From assembly GCF_037975245.1 (NCBI RefSeq), contig NC_092562.1, positions 4,148,001 to 4,212,000 of the forward strand: a stretch of 64,000 bases of DNA. The letters are read 5' to 3'. This DNA is from Apostichopus japonicus. Lineage: Eukaryota > Echinodermata > Holothuroidea > Aspidochirotida > Stichopodidae. Position numbers and translations under genes: made by a program. This document shows, piece after piece, positions 1-12,033 of this stretch. The notes below the pieces were generated by a model. The model had not been told where the DNA came from. It searched no databases and saw only the letters and a program-made list of their open reading frames with translations. Each line of letters begins with the position of its first letter. Within the stretch, counting starts at the first letter, position 1.

Positions 1-213
1 CCAGAACGAAACAAAAAGAGAAAGATCATTAGCAAGTTTACTACTGTTTTGCCAAATGACGCTATTGATCACTGCGTTTATCTCCAGCTGTTTCGTGGAT
101 CATTTCGAGCGGATAGCTAATTGAGAGTGTTTTATATTGCTTTAATCAAATAACAGAACAGAAAATATGTAAACATTTTCAGATCTCTCACTTGGCCTGA
201 AAAATATGTATAA

Positions 214-642
214 TTAGCTACATCCTCTAGGTTGAAAATGCTCTGAACTTTTCCAAGATAATGCAGTTATTCCTCTTGTGTCCACCCCATTCTTCCCCAC
301 CCCTTCCCCTAACCCCCCTTCCCCACCTGTTCTTCCCTCCATTTTGAACCATAATTTGCTGCAATGTTGCTGATCTTGAATAGTTTTGTTGTCATCAATA
401 AACAATCTATCTCTCTCAGTAAGTAGTTTTACTTTAATTTTTGACAGGCTCTCTCCGGTGGCTGGTCGGGATATAAACTTCAGTTGAAGGTAGTTTCTGT
501 GAACTTTTTGTAAAGTCCAGTGCCTCCTCGAGCCTGATCGTGAGAGTTCAGGAAGGTCATGAAGAGACGGTATAACTAGATCCAGAGGGACTTCGCCAGG
601 TCTAGCCATGATGATCGTTGTAAAAACAAATAAAATAAACAA
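214..642 (-). CDS. Unassigned 142-codon ORF, doubtful
   Basis: This is an open frame on the minus strand that I do not recognise. The second methionine (residue 12, MARPGEV) has a better start context than the first. Residues 12 to about 105 have a protein-like mixed composition, with charged and hydrophobic residues alternating and a stretch reading LTERDRLFIDDNK. The last 40 residues come from a C-rich tract (G-rich on this strand) and look like read-through of simple sequence. If real, the coding part may end at a splice donor before the G-rich tail. It lies head to head with another unassigned ORF at 648-854. It could equally be transposon-derived or chance. Confidence 0.22.
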   Translation of the reverse strand: MFILFVFTTIIMARPGEVPLDLVIPSLHDLPELSRSGSRRHWTLQKVHRNYLQLKFISRPATGESLSKIKVKLLTERDRLFIDDNKTIQDQQHCSKLWFKMEGRTGGEGGLGEGVGKNGVDTRGITALSWKSSEHFQPRGCS

Positions 643-691
643 CGATATTGCATATTGGTCTAGTGTTGTACATTAGGAATCCTGCCTTCAG

Positions 692-1075
692 CCTGCAGGT
701 GATTAGCAATGAATTTACGGATGTTCCCCCGTTGAATGGGCGACCAGTTCACAGGTCAACAATCCATAATACAAGACCAGATGTCAAACCTCGCTATCCA
801 ACTGTGGTGGGTGATATCAGCATTAGATATATGTTGAAGAGTGAAATTGGTTGAAACTAAAATACTAGGGAGGGAAGGGTAGGGTAGGGGAGAGTCAGTC
901 TTGCATAGACTTAGTTAGCTACTTTGTGTTCTACTTTGTGTTCAGACAATTAGTCCTTGATTAAGTATGAAATAAGGCTGATTGGGTACCATCCACAGGA
1001 AGAGCTGTCAGCTTGAACTTACTGTAGGTCTTTAACATTTCAAGCACTGCTGTCTAGTTGGGGATTATAAATAAA
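692..1075 (+). CDS. Possible terminal exon of a + strand gene, partial
   Basis: An open frame ending in TGA at 852-854 follows two possible 3' splice sites (ending at 691 and 698). From 699 it reads VISNEFTDVPPLNGRPVHRS and continues for about 30 more residues of mixed, protein-like composition. A canonical AATAAA is at 1070-1075, about 215 bases after the stop, so the stretch has the form of a last exon plus 3' UTR. I do not recognise the protein, and no upstream exon is visible in the 690 bases before it. The frame also stays open upstream of the splice sites to an ATG at 648, so an unspliced short ORF is an alternative. Confidence 0.28.
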
Positions 1076-1089
1076 CTCGTTTTTTTTGT

Positions 1090-2467
1090 CAAATCAAGGA
1101 TTGCAAGATGTTTGGAAATGTTTTGTTTTGACATCATCACAGGGCAAAGGAGGAAAATGCAATCATCTCTGGTTGTTTAAAACAGAACCCCAACAAATCT
1201 CTTTCGAATATTCTGTCTTTAACCGTATTGGGATTTCCCTCTGTACCATGCTGTTTATGCCAATGTAACGTTTAGATTTATGAGTATTCTTTGTTTCCAT
1301 TCAGGTGTCCTGTTCTCAGCCAGTAATATCTGTACAATGAGATAAAGAATATAATACTTTTTTTATGGGCATCCATACATAACTTAAATGCAAAGTCAAT
1401 CATTTATTTATATAATTAATGAAATAAATGATGAAACATTTATTTTGGATTTGGTCATTTTCTTTAAGAGGGTGGTTAGGGATGGATGAAAATTTTTTGA
1501 AAAGGAGCAACGGCCAATGGGAAGAATTCACGTTTCCTGAGCTTGCCCTCTGTGAAACCTCCTGGGGTGAAACAGTTAATTTAAAAAAGTACAATGTTAC
1601 TATGATCAAAGTTAATCAAAACTATAGTATGAAATATTTCCCGAAAGGGAAAGAGGGCGGTATTGAAGAAATTGTCATGCATGGACTCCGGATGTGTGAC
1701 GTGATTAATTCACATTGGCCTCGGTTTTGAGAACAACGTTTCTGTATGTTGCCGGTTTTAAACGAATCTAACCGTAATACTATTTACAGGCTTTGCGATC
1801 TGCTTTTATCCGTTGCCGACTTTACAAGCCTCTGTCTCCTTTACAATTTTGCAAGGTCGGTAAGAGTGACTCCATATTTCACCCTTTCAGGAAACAAAAA
1901 AAAAACTTCTACCCCTTCCCCATGGGTCCAGGGACATACTGAAAACTGGTACAGATAGGCCCACTGAGCAAAAAGGCCCGAATCGAAATAATTCAACAAG
2001 TATCATTAAATGAGCATCGATTGCTTATTCATAGCACTTTTCTAATGACTTTCTGTAGCAAGTTATTCATCCACGGAAAGAAAACGATCTTTATCTACCC
2101 CGCAGGTCATATAATGTACACCTGCACACAAATAATTGGCGCGTGAAGATAGATATCAACCGAACACCTAGCTTAGGAGCTTTCCGGGGAATCTGGGCCC
2201 TAGTATTTTAATTGTATGTCTGGCCTAAGGCCCTGCCCTGTTATATCATTAGGCAGGTTAGCAACAACAGCTATTAACACAACCTTGCGTTTAGAAATCA
2301 TTATAGACCTAATTTGTATTAGGTCTTCACCAAAACACAATTGCACAGTATTTTCTTGTCGAGGACCCCAAGACACCTAGTCAACCCCAACGTCATCCTT
2401 CTCCTTTTTAAAAAAAATCCTGGCCTTTTAAGTAAGTTTTCAAGATCGCTGATAACACCGCAACAAC
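1090..2467. other. Intergenic, nothing recognised
   Basis: AT-rich DNA with short open frames on both strands that show no domain, no consistent splice sites and no composition different from their surroundings. Confidence 0.6.
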
Positions 2468-5220
2468 ACTATCAGGCGCGTATCCAGGGGGGGGGGCGTT
2501 GGGGGCCCGCGCCCCCCGGGTAAGAAAAAGAGGAGAGCAAAAAAGAGAAGAAAAAGGGAAAAAAGAGGGGAAAAAGAGGAGGAGGAGGAAGGAAGGGAAA
2601 AGAAAAAGGAGGAGGGAGTAGAAGAAAAACGCCAAGACACCGGGAAGAGAAAGACGAACAGTGACATAATTACAGAGCTGATCCCTATTATATACACAGG
2701 GTATGCCAGTGACGGATCGACGATGTCGGAAGGGGCGTGCGCCTCACCCTACCCCTTTCACCGACAACTCCATTTTTAGCTCATACCAGCATGCTGGTGT
2801 GAGCTATTGTTACAGTGCGGCGTCTATCACTCTATCCGTCAACAATTGGTAAAACCGCTCCCACTCGCACAGTGTTTGATGGAATTTCATGAAACTTGGA
2901 CACAAGGACCATTAGGTATAGGTCCATCAGAGATGGTCCGAAATTTGGGGTCAAAGGTCACCTGTGGGCCGTAATGGGCCATTTTGTGGAAATACGCAAA
3001 ATGCTTCTTCTCCTACAGATTCCATGGTACAATGTTGAGGGTTTGTCACGATAGTACTATGGAAGTTTTACCTTCAGGGTGTTCATGAATTTAAGATCAA
3101 AGATCAACTAGGGGTCTTTTGTGGCCCGGGCCGCGGCCCTATATTTTCAAATTGCTCCTGTTCGTACAGTGTATGGCCAGTTATAATGAAACTTGGTCAC
3201 AACGTTCCTCTGGATGAGAGTTACGAGGGGTGTTCAGAAAATTGAGGTCAAATGTCATTTAGGGGGTCATCAGGGGTCATTCTTTGTAATATTTTCAAAT
3301 ATCTCAATCTCCTCAAGATTTTGATGGATCATATTCAAAGTTGAACTGATGATTGTTGGATTGTGTATGAATAAGGTGATGCCTAATAATTTTTGGTCAA
3401 AAGTTAATTAATTACAATTAATCCCCATTGTTTAAAAAAATCTGAGCCTTCACCTTTTGCCAAGGAAAATAGGAATTATAGCCAGTGGTGTATCCAGGAT
3501 TCTGCTAACGGAGGGAGGGGGGGGGGGGGTTATCCCTCATGGGCCCAAAATTGGTGGAATCTGAAAAATGGCCTGAAATTTGGTGGGCCATAAATTTTTG
3601 TGGGCCCTACATTTTTAAGCTCGAAAAGGTATGAGCTTCTGCCCCATTGGTGCTCTAGTTTACATTTCCATTTTTCCTCTCTCACTAATGTATCTATATA
3701 TATACTATATATGGTCTACCATAACGCGTGTGTGTGTATGGACGCCTTAAACAATTGTGCTATGAAACCAACTGTGGCTGGTCTCGAACTCGACCGAGTG
3801 GTCGGGGAACATGACGCATTTCGGGAAGGGGACGACCGCCCCCGAGCATATTTTTTTTATGATATCGCTAGTAATTTCAAAATAGAAAATGCTTAAATGC
3901 AACTTACAAGGCAGGAGAAGTGTCATTTCCAGCGATCTGGGAGGCATTTTCGGCCAAAATTTTCTTGTACGCTTCGCGCCAACTCGTGGTGGCGCTACGC
4001 TTAGATAGTTTGCCTACAGGCTTCGCCCCTCCCTTGGCAAAGTATTCGCTACGCGCCTGTTCGAATTTGTAAAGGAAACAGCAGATATCACATCGTATCA
4101 GTGAGCATGAAAATCGAGGTTCCAGGATGAACAGCCTCAAAACTGTCGATGTGTGTAGTGATAGTAACCCATTTGATTTGGGGGGCTGTATCGACTTACC
4201 CGAAAAATATAACCTAAATTTTTCGCGCGCTCAACATGTTAACGTCAATATCATATAAGTAAGCATCGGTTATTACATCGCATGCCATCGTGTACCGTAC
4301 GGTTCGTGGAAATTGCGCAGTATACCGCGGGATGCTGTAAACAACGAAATGTCTTATGTAGATGGAGAAAAAGCATGGAGGTCCAATTATGTCAAATTCT
4401 CTTTTACATTAGTAATGTCGAATTAGTCGGCCAAGCTTACAACTTTATTTTAATTATCAAGGAGATATTTTTTAAACTATTCATTTCCTTTAGCTACATC
4501 ATTGCAATTTATTTTTCTTTCAGTAGGAGCCCCCGCCTCCTACGTCTATGTGTGTAGTGTTCGGTTGAAGGAAATATCTGCTATTTTTTCGTCTCCTTCA
4601 ACCAAGTTTTATAATATCCGTTATAAGAGGTTTTAATATTTGTACACCAATAAATTAGTGTGTCTGAATTTTCGAAAATTTCCTGACCAACCGTTTCTTC
4701 ATCATACTTCCTTCTACTCGTGTAATTTTGACCGGTCTGTTAGGGGTTCAAGGAGGTTTTTCTATATTGGTTGTCCATAGATGACATTTTTTGCAACATT
4801 ATGGGTATGTTTTGAAGTGAGTTTATTCACGAGAAATGTGAATTTTCAAATTCTGAGCAAATAATGGGCTGAAAACCTTGAAAAGTGGGGCTGTCGGGTA
4901 TTGAGGACCGCGACGTAGAATCACCTACAAAAGCAATGATCCACAGGAGATGCGATGAGGTCGAACATGATGTGTGACTGGTGAAAATCTTCAAAAAGGT
5001 TATGGATGGAAAATGAACTATTGGGAAATACTTGGTTCTCAGGTAAAAGTGTACATCTGGTTGGTCATTTTCAAGCCCGAGAAGTGCCATTTCCGGTGAT
5101 CTGGGGGGTATCAAAACCAGAAATATTCTTGTACGCTGCGTGCCAACCGATGGTGGCGCTCCGCTTAGATAGTAATTCGCGCCCCCCGGGTTAGAAAATC
5201 CTGGATACGCGCCTGACTAT
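2468..5220. mobile_element. DNA transposon-like unit, 2.74 kb, with 16-bp TIRs
   Basis: The unit 2473-5215 begins CAGGCGCGTATCCAGG and ends with the exact reverse complement of those 16 bases. ACTAT stands on both sides (2468-2472 and 5216-5220), which fits a 5-bp target duplication. No transposase frame is visible, so it is non-autonomous or decayed. Inside are composite pieces: a block near 2780-3420 starting with a palindromic CCAGCATGCTGG; a second terminus-like CAGTGGTGTATCCAGG at 3482; and an extra diverged copy of the right end at about 3910-4053 that matches about 5072-5215 and also ends in TACGCGCCTG. The superfamily is not clear: the CAG start recalls hAT-like ends, but hAT elements normally make 8-bp duplications. 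Confidence 0.6.
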
Positions 5221-5383
5221 AGGCTACGGTTACGGTTTTGTCTATCTGCAACCACCATAAGTAAACCTACCCATATAACTGACGTCCAGCGTATTTCTTG
5301 AGCTTTCGAGAGATAGTAACTATGGAACGCCGAAAGGGCAATATATTATGTTGTTTACTTCTATGCTGTTTGTTATCATGTAG

Positions 5384-5490
5384 TTGTCTCCTTTGATGTT
5401 GTCTTATTTAATGTTCTTGTCTCCTTCAACGTTGTTGTCTACTTTGATGCTGGTGTCTCATTCGATGTTGTTGTCTCCTTTGAAGCTGGC
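5384..5490. repeat. Degenerate TTGTCTCC-type tandem repeat
   Basis: Short imperfect units of the form GTTGTCTCCTTTGATG recur about six times with irregular spacing. They generate the leucine/serine/methionine-rich start of the overlapping ORF, so that part of the ORF is probably not real protein. Confidence 0.6.
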
Positions 5491-5507
5491 GGCGCTGTTC
5501 ACTTTTA

Positions 5508-5719
5508 TGACCTCAAAATACGTACACAAATTGAAAGAATTGAGTGCTTCAGAACTAGCTAAATTGTCGGAGAGAGACCGACTAGCCCATCTTGTAGTGC
5601 TAGGATATACAAACACCCCATCTGCCCCTCTGCCTGTCAAAAAAAAACATCCAAGGTCTGATCGGGTAGATCCTAAGCCTTGCCTGAAGCGTTTGGCGTG
5701 AAGAAGGAGGCCTAATAAA
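5508..5719 (+). CDS. Unassigned short ORF or terminal exon with poly(A) signal
   Basis: After the simple repeat, the frame from the ATG at 5508 to the TGA at 5699-5701 reads MTSKYVHKLKELSASELAKL and then about 43 further charged residues ending KPCLKRLA. The composition is protein-like, rich in Lys, Arg and Leu, with a short predicted helix around the ELAKLSERDR segment. AATAAA occurs at 5714-5719, only 13 bases after the stop, which is unusually close for a poly(A) signal but possible. I recognise no family and see no convincing upstream exon. It lies just right of the transposon unit and could be a piece of a mobile element. Confidence 0.25.
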
Positions 5720-5799
5720 TGACACTTAGGGAGAAGTTTCCATCGAGGGTGTAAATAAGTCTGTTTGATTTTGTAGAACATGAAACCGTCCATCAGAAT

Positions 5800-6485
5800 G
5801 AAATGACATTACAGGCCCGAATGAACGAAAGGTTGTTTGATGCAGCCCTTGAGAAATATTTTGAATTCTTCGTGACAAACAAAACAACAACGCTGTAGCT
5901 AATTCAAGCTTGTGTAGTGCAGTTTTATTTCAAAGAGTGAAAACTAGAAAGAAAACAATTTGCTTATGTTTTACTTGTGAATATGATAAAGTGTCTGGTT
6001 GTTTTGGTTTCATCAATTGCAATTCTCGTTTTGAGAAAATATTCTAAAGTTTAAGGAAAAGTTGTGGAACAAACTATTGAAAAAAGAATTTACTTTAAAA
6101 TTGTAATTTATTGATGTATAATGCTCTCATGTTAAAAATATTGTTTTAAATCAATTCATGAGTCGATTAACTGTGTACCATGCGTTCCAATGGAGTAAGG
6201 GATTCTTGAGCAATGTAACCCATGGTAAATTTATGAGTTAATTATCTCGATACAAATGAACCGAATTGTTGAGTTGTCAAGTTTGCTCGTATTTAGGCTT
6301 GTGTTATATCGAACGTGGTTTATGTTTACACATTGGAGTGAAAGATTTACAAGTTCTTGTCATAACATGTTTGGGGATAGATTTACGCCATTTTTGCATC
6401 GGTCTATAGTATACCGTTCAATACACATTGAGTAACACTACGAGGTAAGCCGTCGTGGACGAGCTATGTGTGCATTCCACGTATA
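5800..6485. other. Intergenic, nothing recognised
   Basis: AT-rich unique-looking sequence without a convincing exon or repeat. Confidence 0.55.
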
Positions 6486-6499
6486 GTAACTAGAACATT

Positions 6500-7030
6500 T
6501 CAATTTTACAACAATCATGTTATCAGAACATTCAGATTTTCGGAACAACTTTGATCCCAAATTACATTCAACTCAATGGAACAATTCAACTCTCTGAACA
6601 ATCGAGTAGTCAAGTCCTTAGAACAATCAAACTTCAGAACAATCAAGTCACTAAAGTACTGTATTTAATTCAACAGAACATTCATGTGAATAAAACATTC
6701 AAATTCAATTCAATAGAACATTGAAATTCAATTCAATAGAACATTCAAATACAAATCAGTTAAGCATTCTAATTTAATTCAATGGAACATGTAAGTTCCT
6801 TCAATAAAGCATTCAATTCAATAGAACATTCAAATTCAATTCAATAGAACATTCAATTCAATAGAACATTCAAATCCATGTGAATAAAAAAATTCAAATT
6901 AAATTCATTAGAACATTCAAATTAAATTTCAATAGAACTTTCAAATCCATGTAAATAAAATCATTAAAATTCAATTCAATAGAACATTCAATGTAATTCA
7001 AAAGACTATTAAAATTCAATTCACTATGTT
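6500..7030. repeat. Degenerate minisatellite, about 22-24 bp unit
   Basis: The words TTCAATAGAACATTCAAATT and close variants recur about twenty times with small insertions and deletions. The first part (6500-6700) is more diverged than the second. Confidence 0.8.
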
Positions 7031-7186
7031 AAGCATCAAGTCACAACAGCATCAAAGTACCAATGAGAGGAATATAGACTGGAACACTCTTCCTTGATGT
7101 ACATCTTAGGCAAGACACTTAGCCCAAACCATGTCTCCATCCTGCAGGGTACATCCTTAAAAATAAACGTCAACATGAAATGATAT

Positions 7187-7189
<3 letters not shown>

Positions 7190-7264
<75 letters not shown>

Positions 7265-7267
7265 CCT

Positions 7268-7351
<84 letters not shown>
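7190..7351. repeat. (TA)n microsatellite with short interruptions
   Basis: A short (CA)n start passes into two long (TA)n tracts separated by TAGCCTATACA and by GTATTTAATA. Confidence 0.95.
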
Positions 7352-7354
<3 letters not shown>

Positions 7355-8348
7355 TATGATTGATATAGTTAAACGACAAACAGTACTCCATCCTCGCCGG
7401 CCCTTAAAATAGCTGGCCGTTCACCACCACATACAAATATGAACGCGAAATATATAAATACGTTGCAATGACGTCACAACAGGTGTACTACGTGTGACAA
7501 GGAAATTATTTACCTGATATCGCATAGCCAAACCTTGTGTCAGTAAAGCGGGCAAATTGCTGCAGAAATGTTAGCATGTACTCGAGTTTTCAGTACATCG
7601 GTATCTGTTGTATTTTTAAGACATAATAACAATTGAAATCTGCGTCACAGAATATGTTTACTGTCTTATACCCTTCATAACTCCTGAAAGATTCTTCAAT
7701 TTTCAAAACTCACATACCTACACGCAACGACACTTTCTATACTTGTTTACAACTGGATATCGCGTTTTATATTGTATGATACCTAGCATATTAAAATCGG
7801 GCGGAACGTGTAACAATTTTTAGCTAGTAACATTTTTTAGCTAGTAGAGGCACATGAATAACCATCTATAAAGTCATTCTCGACTATTATTATATACATA
7901 ACAGTTATCACACCAGTAAACATCTGATGTGAAATAAGTTACGTAATGTGGAGTTTTGAGACCAAAACAAATTGCTTTAGTCGGGGAATATCATGGACAG
8001 ACAAAGTAGCCTATAGCTATTCCCGGATGAAGACTTCGAGGCTGTCATTCCTCCAGACTTTGACTTTTTAATCAACCTGAAAGGGTCCATAGAAAACGAC
8101 GTACAATACAGGCATATATTGTTAACCAACGATTGATTGCCAAGGATTTCCTTCCATGCAGTTAATAAATGTCTGCTTCTTTTTCTGCTGAAGGGATTTA
8201 AGATCAATCTGTTTGCTACAAGTAAGTTACAAAACATCTTTGATATGGGGGTTATCTCTGTAATACATATACAACAGTGGCTTTCCGTAAATATTTTTTT
8301 GAAATGTTCAACTCCTCTCGAAGCAAGTTATTGTAGCGGCATGGAAGC
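7352..8348. other. Intergenic, one exon-like stretch only
   Basis: Mostly AT-rich DNA. A stretch at 8161-8220 lies between a CTTCCATGCAG acceptor-like site and an ACAA/GTAAGT donor-like site and has one open phase, but it is only 60 bases and encodes nothing I recognise. Confidence 0.45.
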
Positions 8349-8726
8349 TCTGATTTCAGTGGCGTAGGAAGGTACTTTTGAGTGGGGGGCTGAAGACTGA
8401 TGGCCGGCCTGGGGGAGGGGTCTAAGGGGAGGGGTGTCCCCCTCCCCTTTGGAATTTTTTGCATTTCCAGGTAGCCTCAGATGCAATTTGGTGCAATATA
8501 GCACACTTCAACACCTACTCCATTTTGTAAACTTAATTTTGTACTTTCACCAGGCCTTAGATGCAATTTGGTGCTCCAAATGAGATTTTTTTTCTCATTT
8601 GGAAATGAAAAAGGGGTTTTCTGACTTGCGAAGCGGGGGGCGGAATGATACTTCCGCCCCTCCACATTTTTCACTGGGGGGGCTGGCGCCCCCAGCCCCC
8701 CCGGTTCCTACGCCCTTGTCTGATTT
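8349..8726. mobile_element. hAT-type MITE, copy 1
   Basis: The element 8357-8718 (362 bp) begins CAGTGGCGTAGGAA and ends TTCCTACGCCCTTG, which are imperfect inverted copies. TCTGATTT flanks it on both sides (8349-8356 and 8719-8726), an exact 8-bp target duplication as made by hAT transposases. It has no coding capacity. The same family recurs at 15039-15406. Confidence 0.85.
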
Positions 8727-9003
8727 AATTGCCTCAAGGTCCATATTAATGCTGAATTGTTGTGTTGAATATGAGTGATGGTGAATCTATTCTAAGCTAT
8801 TTTAAAGAAGCATATCGTAAATGCCTATAAGTCATTTTCTTTTCTTTTCAATTTACTAAGACAAACTTACGATTGTATTAAGTACAGTGTACTGTATGGA
8901 TCTGTTAACACTAGATTCGAATTAAGTGGGTGAAGTATATCGTAAACCAGAGTAAACGTATTTTAATTAGGAAAAGGATATTGGTTTGAGTGTGCCAAAT
9001 GTA

Positions 9004-9402
9004 GACTCAACCAAGGGCGGTGGAACTGGGAGGGGAGTACAGGGGGCACGTGCTCCCCCCCCCCACTTTTCCTCAGGTTAAAATGTGCCCTTTTTCTACA
9101 TAAAATTGTACTCTTGATCACCTTTTCACCTCATTTTGTCTCGAAAGAAAACTTGTTCCATGTTTGCCAATTTGCACATCGGATATTACAGTGCTAGTAT
9201 GCATTTTTTCCTTGAGGGGGGGGGGGGTGGCGTTGATGGAGTGATGTATATACGCAAATAAGATACAATAATAGTTATAAAGGGAACTTAATATCTTGCT
9301 GCATTAGTCCAATCGAATTTCCGCAAAGTGCCCTTCGACGTCGGTGCCCCCTCCCCCCCCCCCCCCCAGATTAAAAGTGCTTCCGCCGTCCTTGGACTCA
9401 AC
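9004..9402. mobile_element. hAT-type MITE, second family
   Basis: The element 9012-9394 (383 bp) begins CAAGGGCGGTGGAA and ends TTCCGCCGTCCTTG, inverted copies with two mismatches. GACTCAAC flanks it on both sides (9004-9011 and 9395-9402), an exact 8-bp duplication. The interior has C-runs and G-runs and no ORF, and differs from the family at 8357 and 15039. Confidence 0.8.
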
Positions 9403-9414
9403 ATTGGTGAAAAT

Positions 9415-9555
9415 ATTCTATATACACCTACTCGTAGTATATAAATACAATTTATACTTTATATGTTCTATACACCTACTGTATAGTAAATGAATACAAT
9501 TTATACTTTGTACATTCTATACACCTATACTATATGAATACATTTTATACTTTCT
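9415..9555. repeat. Tandem repeat, three copies of about 49 bp
   Basis: TATACACCTA recurs at 9421, 9469 and 9518, each followed by a diverged AATACAATTTATACTTT segment. Confidence 0.8.
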
Positions 9556-9559
9556 TCCT

Positions 9560-10020
9560 TTCGTTGAGTTTTTACTTTCTTTCATATTATTTTTTCCCGA
9601 CTATATCTCTCTCGATCTTAAATCTAAGCCCAGATTACATATCAACTAAACAGTGTCATGTCAAATAAAAAAGGCTTGAAAGTGGAAAAGTTACATTTTC
9701 ATCGTCTACAAAGACGTTACATCTTCGTGGTAACTTCTTCGTCTTTAACTATCAACATAATAAATAGGTTCATCTTGTTATCGAAACTGTCAAATATTCT
9801 CTTTTGCTATAGTGAACAGGATAGATAGCTCAACATTTTAATAAATTTTTTTTCAGGGAAACTTGAAGAATGATTGAGTAAAATAATGATTTACCTCGAT
9901 CATACGTGTTCACTTGGAGACTACTACATCTGTCAAGTCAATTACTCAATGTTTATAAGATCGGTGCATCGAAGAAGGAATTAATTATAGCACCCCGCAG
10001 TTGGTCAGTTGGTACAGAAG

Positions 10021-10051
<31 letters not shown>

Positions 10052-10990
10052 GGCCTATACCATTAGAGTAGAGTATAACATAACTCAGGGGACATCAACC
10101 AATACACCTGCATAGCAGTCTCAAGTTAAAGGACGTGGTAACCCGGTCCCAGACGAAGTTACTGGGGATGTAGTTCCACATCCCTTCCCTTCCCTTGTTC
10201 AAGCTAAAAATGATGACAATTTTGCGGCAAATATATCGATATGTTACGGTATATCTGAATATGGTTTGATGGCAGTACGCAACTGTTTTAATTTAGTATT
10301 TGACTCTCAACGCCATTTTTGTAGAACAACAAATATGTCAAACGAAACTTAAATTCAGATCTGAAACTTCTCATCTCTATCGGCTATATGCTCCTTTAAT
10401 GGATGAATAGATTTGGTCGGTGATAGAAAGTTGTTTATAAATGTAACCGTTAGCGGAAGAGAAGGATTTGGAAATCTGCGTCATTTGGAAGTCAGTAGAA
10501 AAAAGGATTTGACTATAGTTATGAAAGCAGTAAAAGCAAGATATTAAAACACTTCCTTAAAAAGGATGTAATTATTCTATTTCACAGCCCAAGATACTAC
10601 GCCGTTTTAATCCGTTTTGCAATTACTCCCGATTTGCTTGTAAGTCGATACAGCGTTTTTCTAAGTCTCGTATATATTAATGATTTATTGACATCACAAC
10701 GTTAAATCTAACTGACTTAAACTCCTGCATGTGTTTGTATAAGTGAGGACTTGTATATAGAATTTTTTTTAAAAGGGGGAAAGATTTGTCAAGTCGGTTT
10801 ACCTTTTCTTAGGCTTGAAGTCAAACTTATTGAGATAACAAAAGGAAATAATAGTAGAGTATAGGGGCTTGCATAGGGTATGCGTATGTCCGGTTGTCTG
10901 AGTTAATTCATCGTTTTGCAGCAGTAAAAGATAAACCAGTATTAAGAAGACAAAAACTGTAGATTACACAAAAGGATACATAATCGCCAT
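9560..10990. other. Intergenic, nothing recognised
   Basis: AT-rich unique sequence with a short (TA)n tract near 10025-10051 and no supported exon. Confidence 0.55.
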
Positions 10991-11937
10991 GTGACGCACA
11001 ACAAATTATTCTTGATTTAGTTTCCGACACGCCGAGCCCTCACATCCTTGGCGAAGCATATCGCGGTCTTGAGTTTCACGTGCACTGTGGCTGGCTCTAA
11101 ATGATCGACGTGAAGACTGCGCGGTACGCACAAGGGTAAATTTACATTTACAATTTGTTTTTCCTCGAGACCATACAGCCGTGTACCAATCAGTACCGTG
11201 CGTGTGGTAGGGTATATCATAATACTGACATGACACCCCCGTTAAGCTCACATTGTAGTTTCATGTAAAGCCATCTTACTTATTCCATGTATGTTACTAC
11301 TTCCAGCTAAAGTCATTGATTTATAGTAGTTTGTTTTCAAAGAAGAAGGGGGGCAAAAACAGAAGAGCTTATCTTGATTATGTTCGAAGAGATGATATAT
11401 CTCTACACATATACATCACGCTCACGCATACGACTCGAGTGAAACATTGCCTTTCATGATTCGCCTTTTGGAAGCTTTTGCCCGGTGTTTTATTGTATCG
11501 TTCGCTCTACGCGTACCGACTAAAGAAAGCAAATTTACCGATTCCATGGGGAGCCGTTTGGGAAATATGTTACACACAACCGGAGTAGATGAATATTATA
11601 TATATACGTGGTGAATATTACTGGTGTTTTGAAAGAAAGGTTCGAACGGGCATGACAAGCCAAGCAAGCATCTCTCGCTGTTAATTAGACGTACGATGAT
11701 TATTTATAAGCTCGGAGAGGAAGTAGACGATTATACATGGCGGACATTTGTGTTTGATTATTCGCCGGGTCCGGAATAGTTTGTTAATTACTCCGTTGTT
11801 GATGGACACGTTCTGCTATTTTGCCTCCAGCTTGATAGAAGTCCGTAGACGCCGTTAAAGTTAAGGAGTTACGCGTCGAGCAGGATAGCTGCATCATTTT
11901 TGTCTCGTTATTGTCGGGGATTATACGACAAAAGGTA
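10991..11937 (+). other. CpG-richer block, possible 5' non-coding exon
   Basis: This block has more CpG than its AT-rich surroundings and no long ORF. It ends in a donor-like ACAAAAG/GTAAATAC at about 11935. It could hold a promoter and an untranslated first exon for a + strand gene; the nearest candidate partner is the acceptor at 23971-23973 before the KCNE-like ORF. There is no direct support for that splice. Confidence 0.2.
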
Positions 11938-11995
11938 AATACTAACGATACGAATGGACAGGCATCATTCGGTGTGAACTTATATTAAAGGTAAT

Positions 11996-11999
<4 letters not shown>

Positions 12000-12030
<31 letters not shown>
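12000..12030. repeat. (TA)n microsatellite
   Basis: An uninterrupted run of about 15 TA units. Confidence 0.9.

Positions 12031-12033
<3 letters not shown>

Noticed and set aside
2408-2697. Phe/Leu/Ser-rich ORFs on the minus strand
   Set aside because: They are translations of a purine-rich simple stretch (AAGAGGAG-type) inside the transposon unit.
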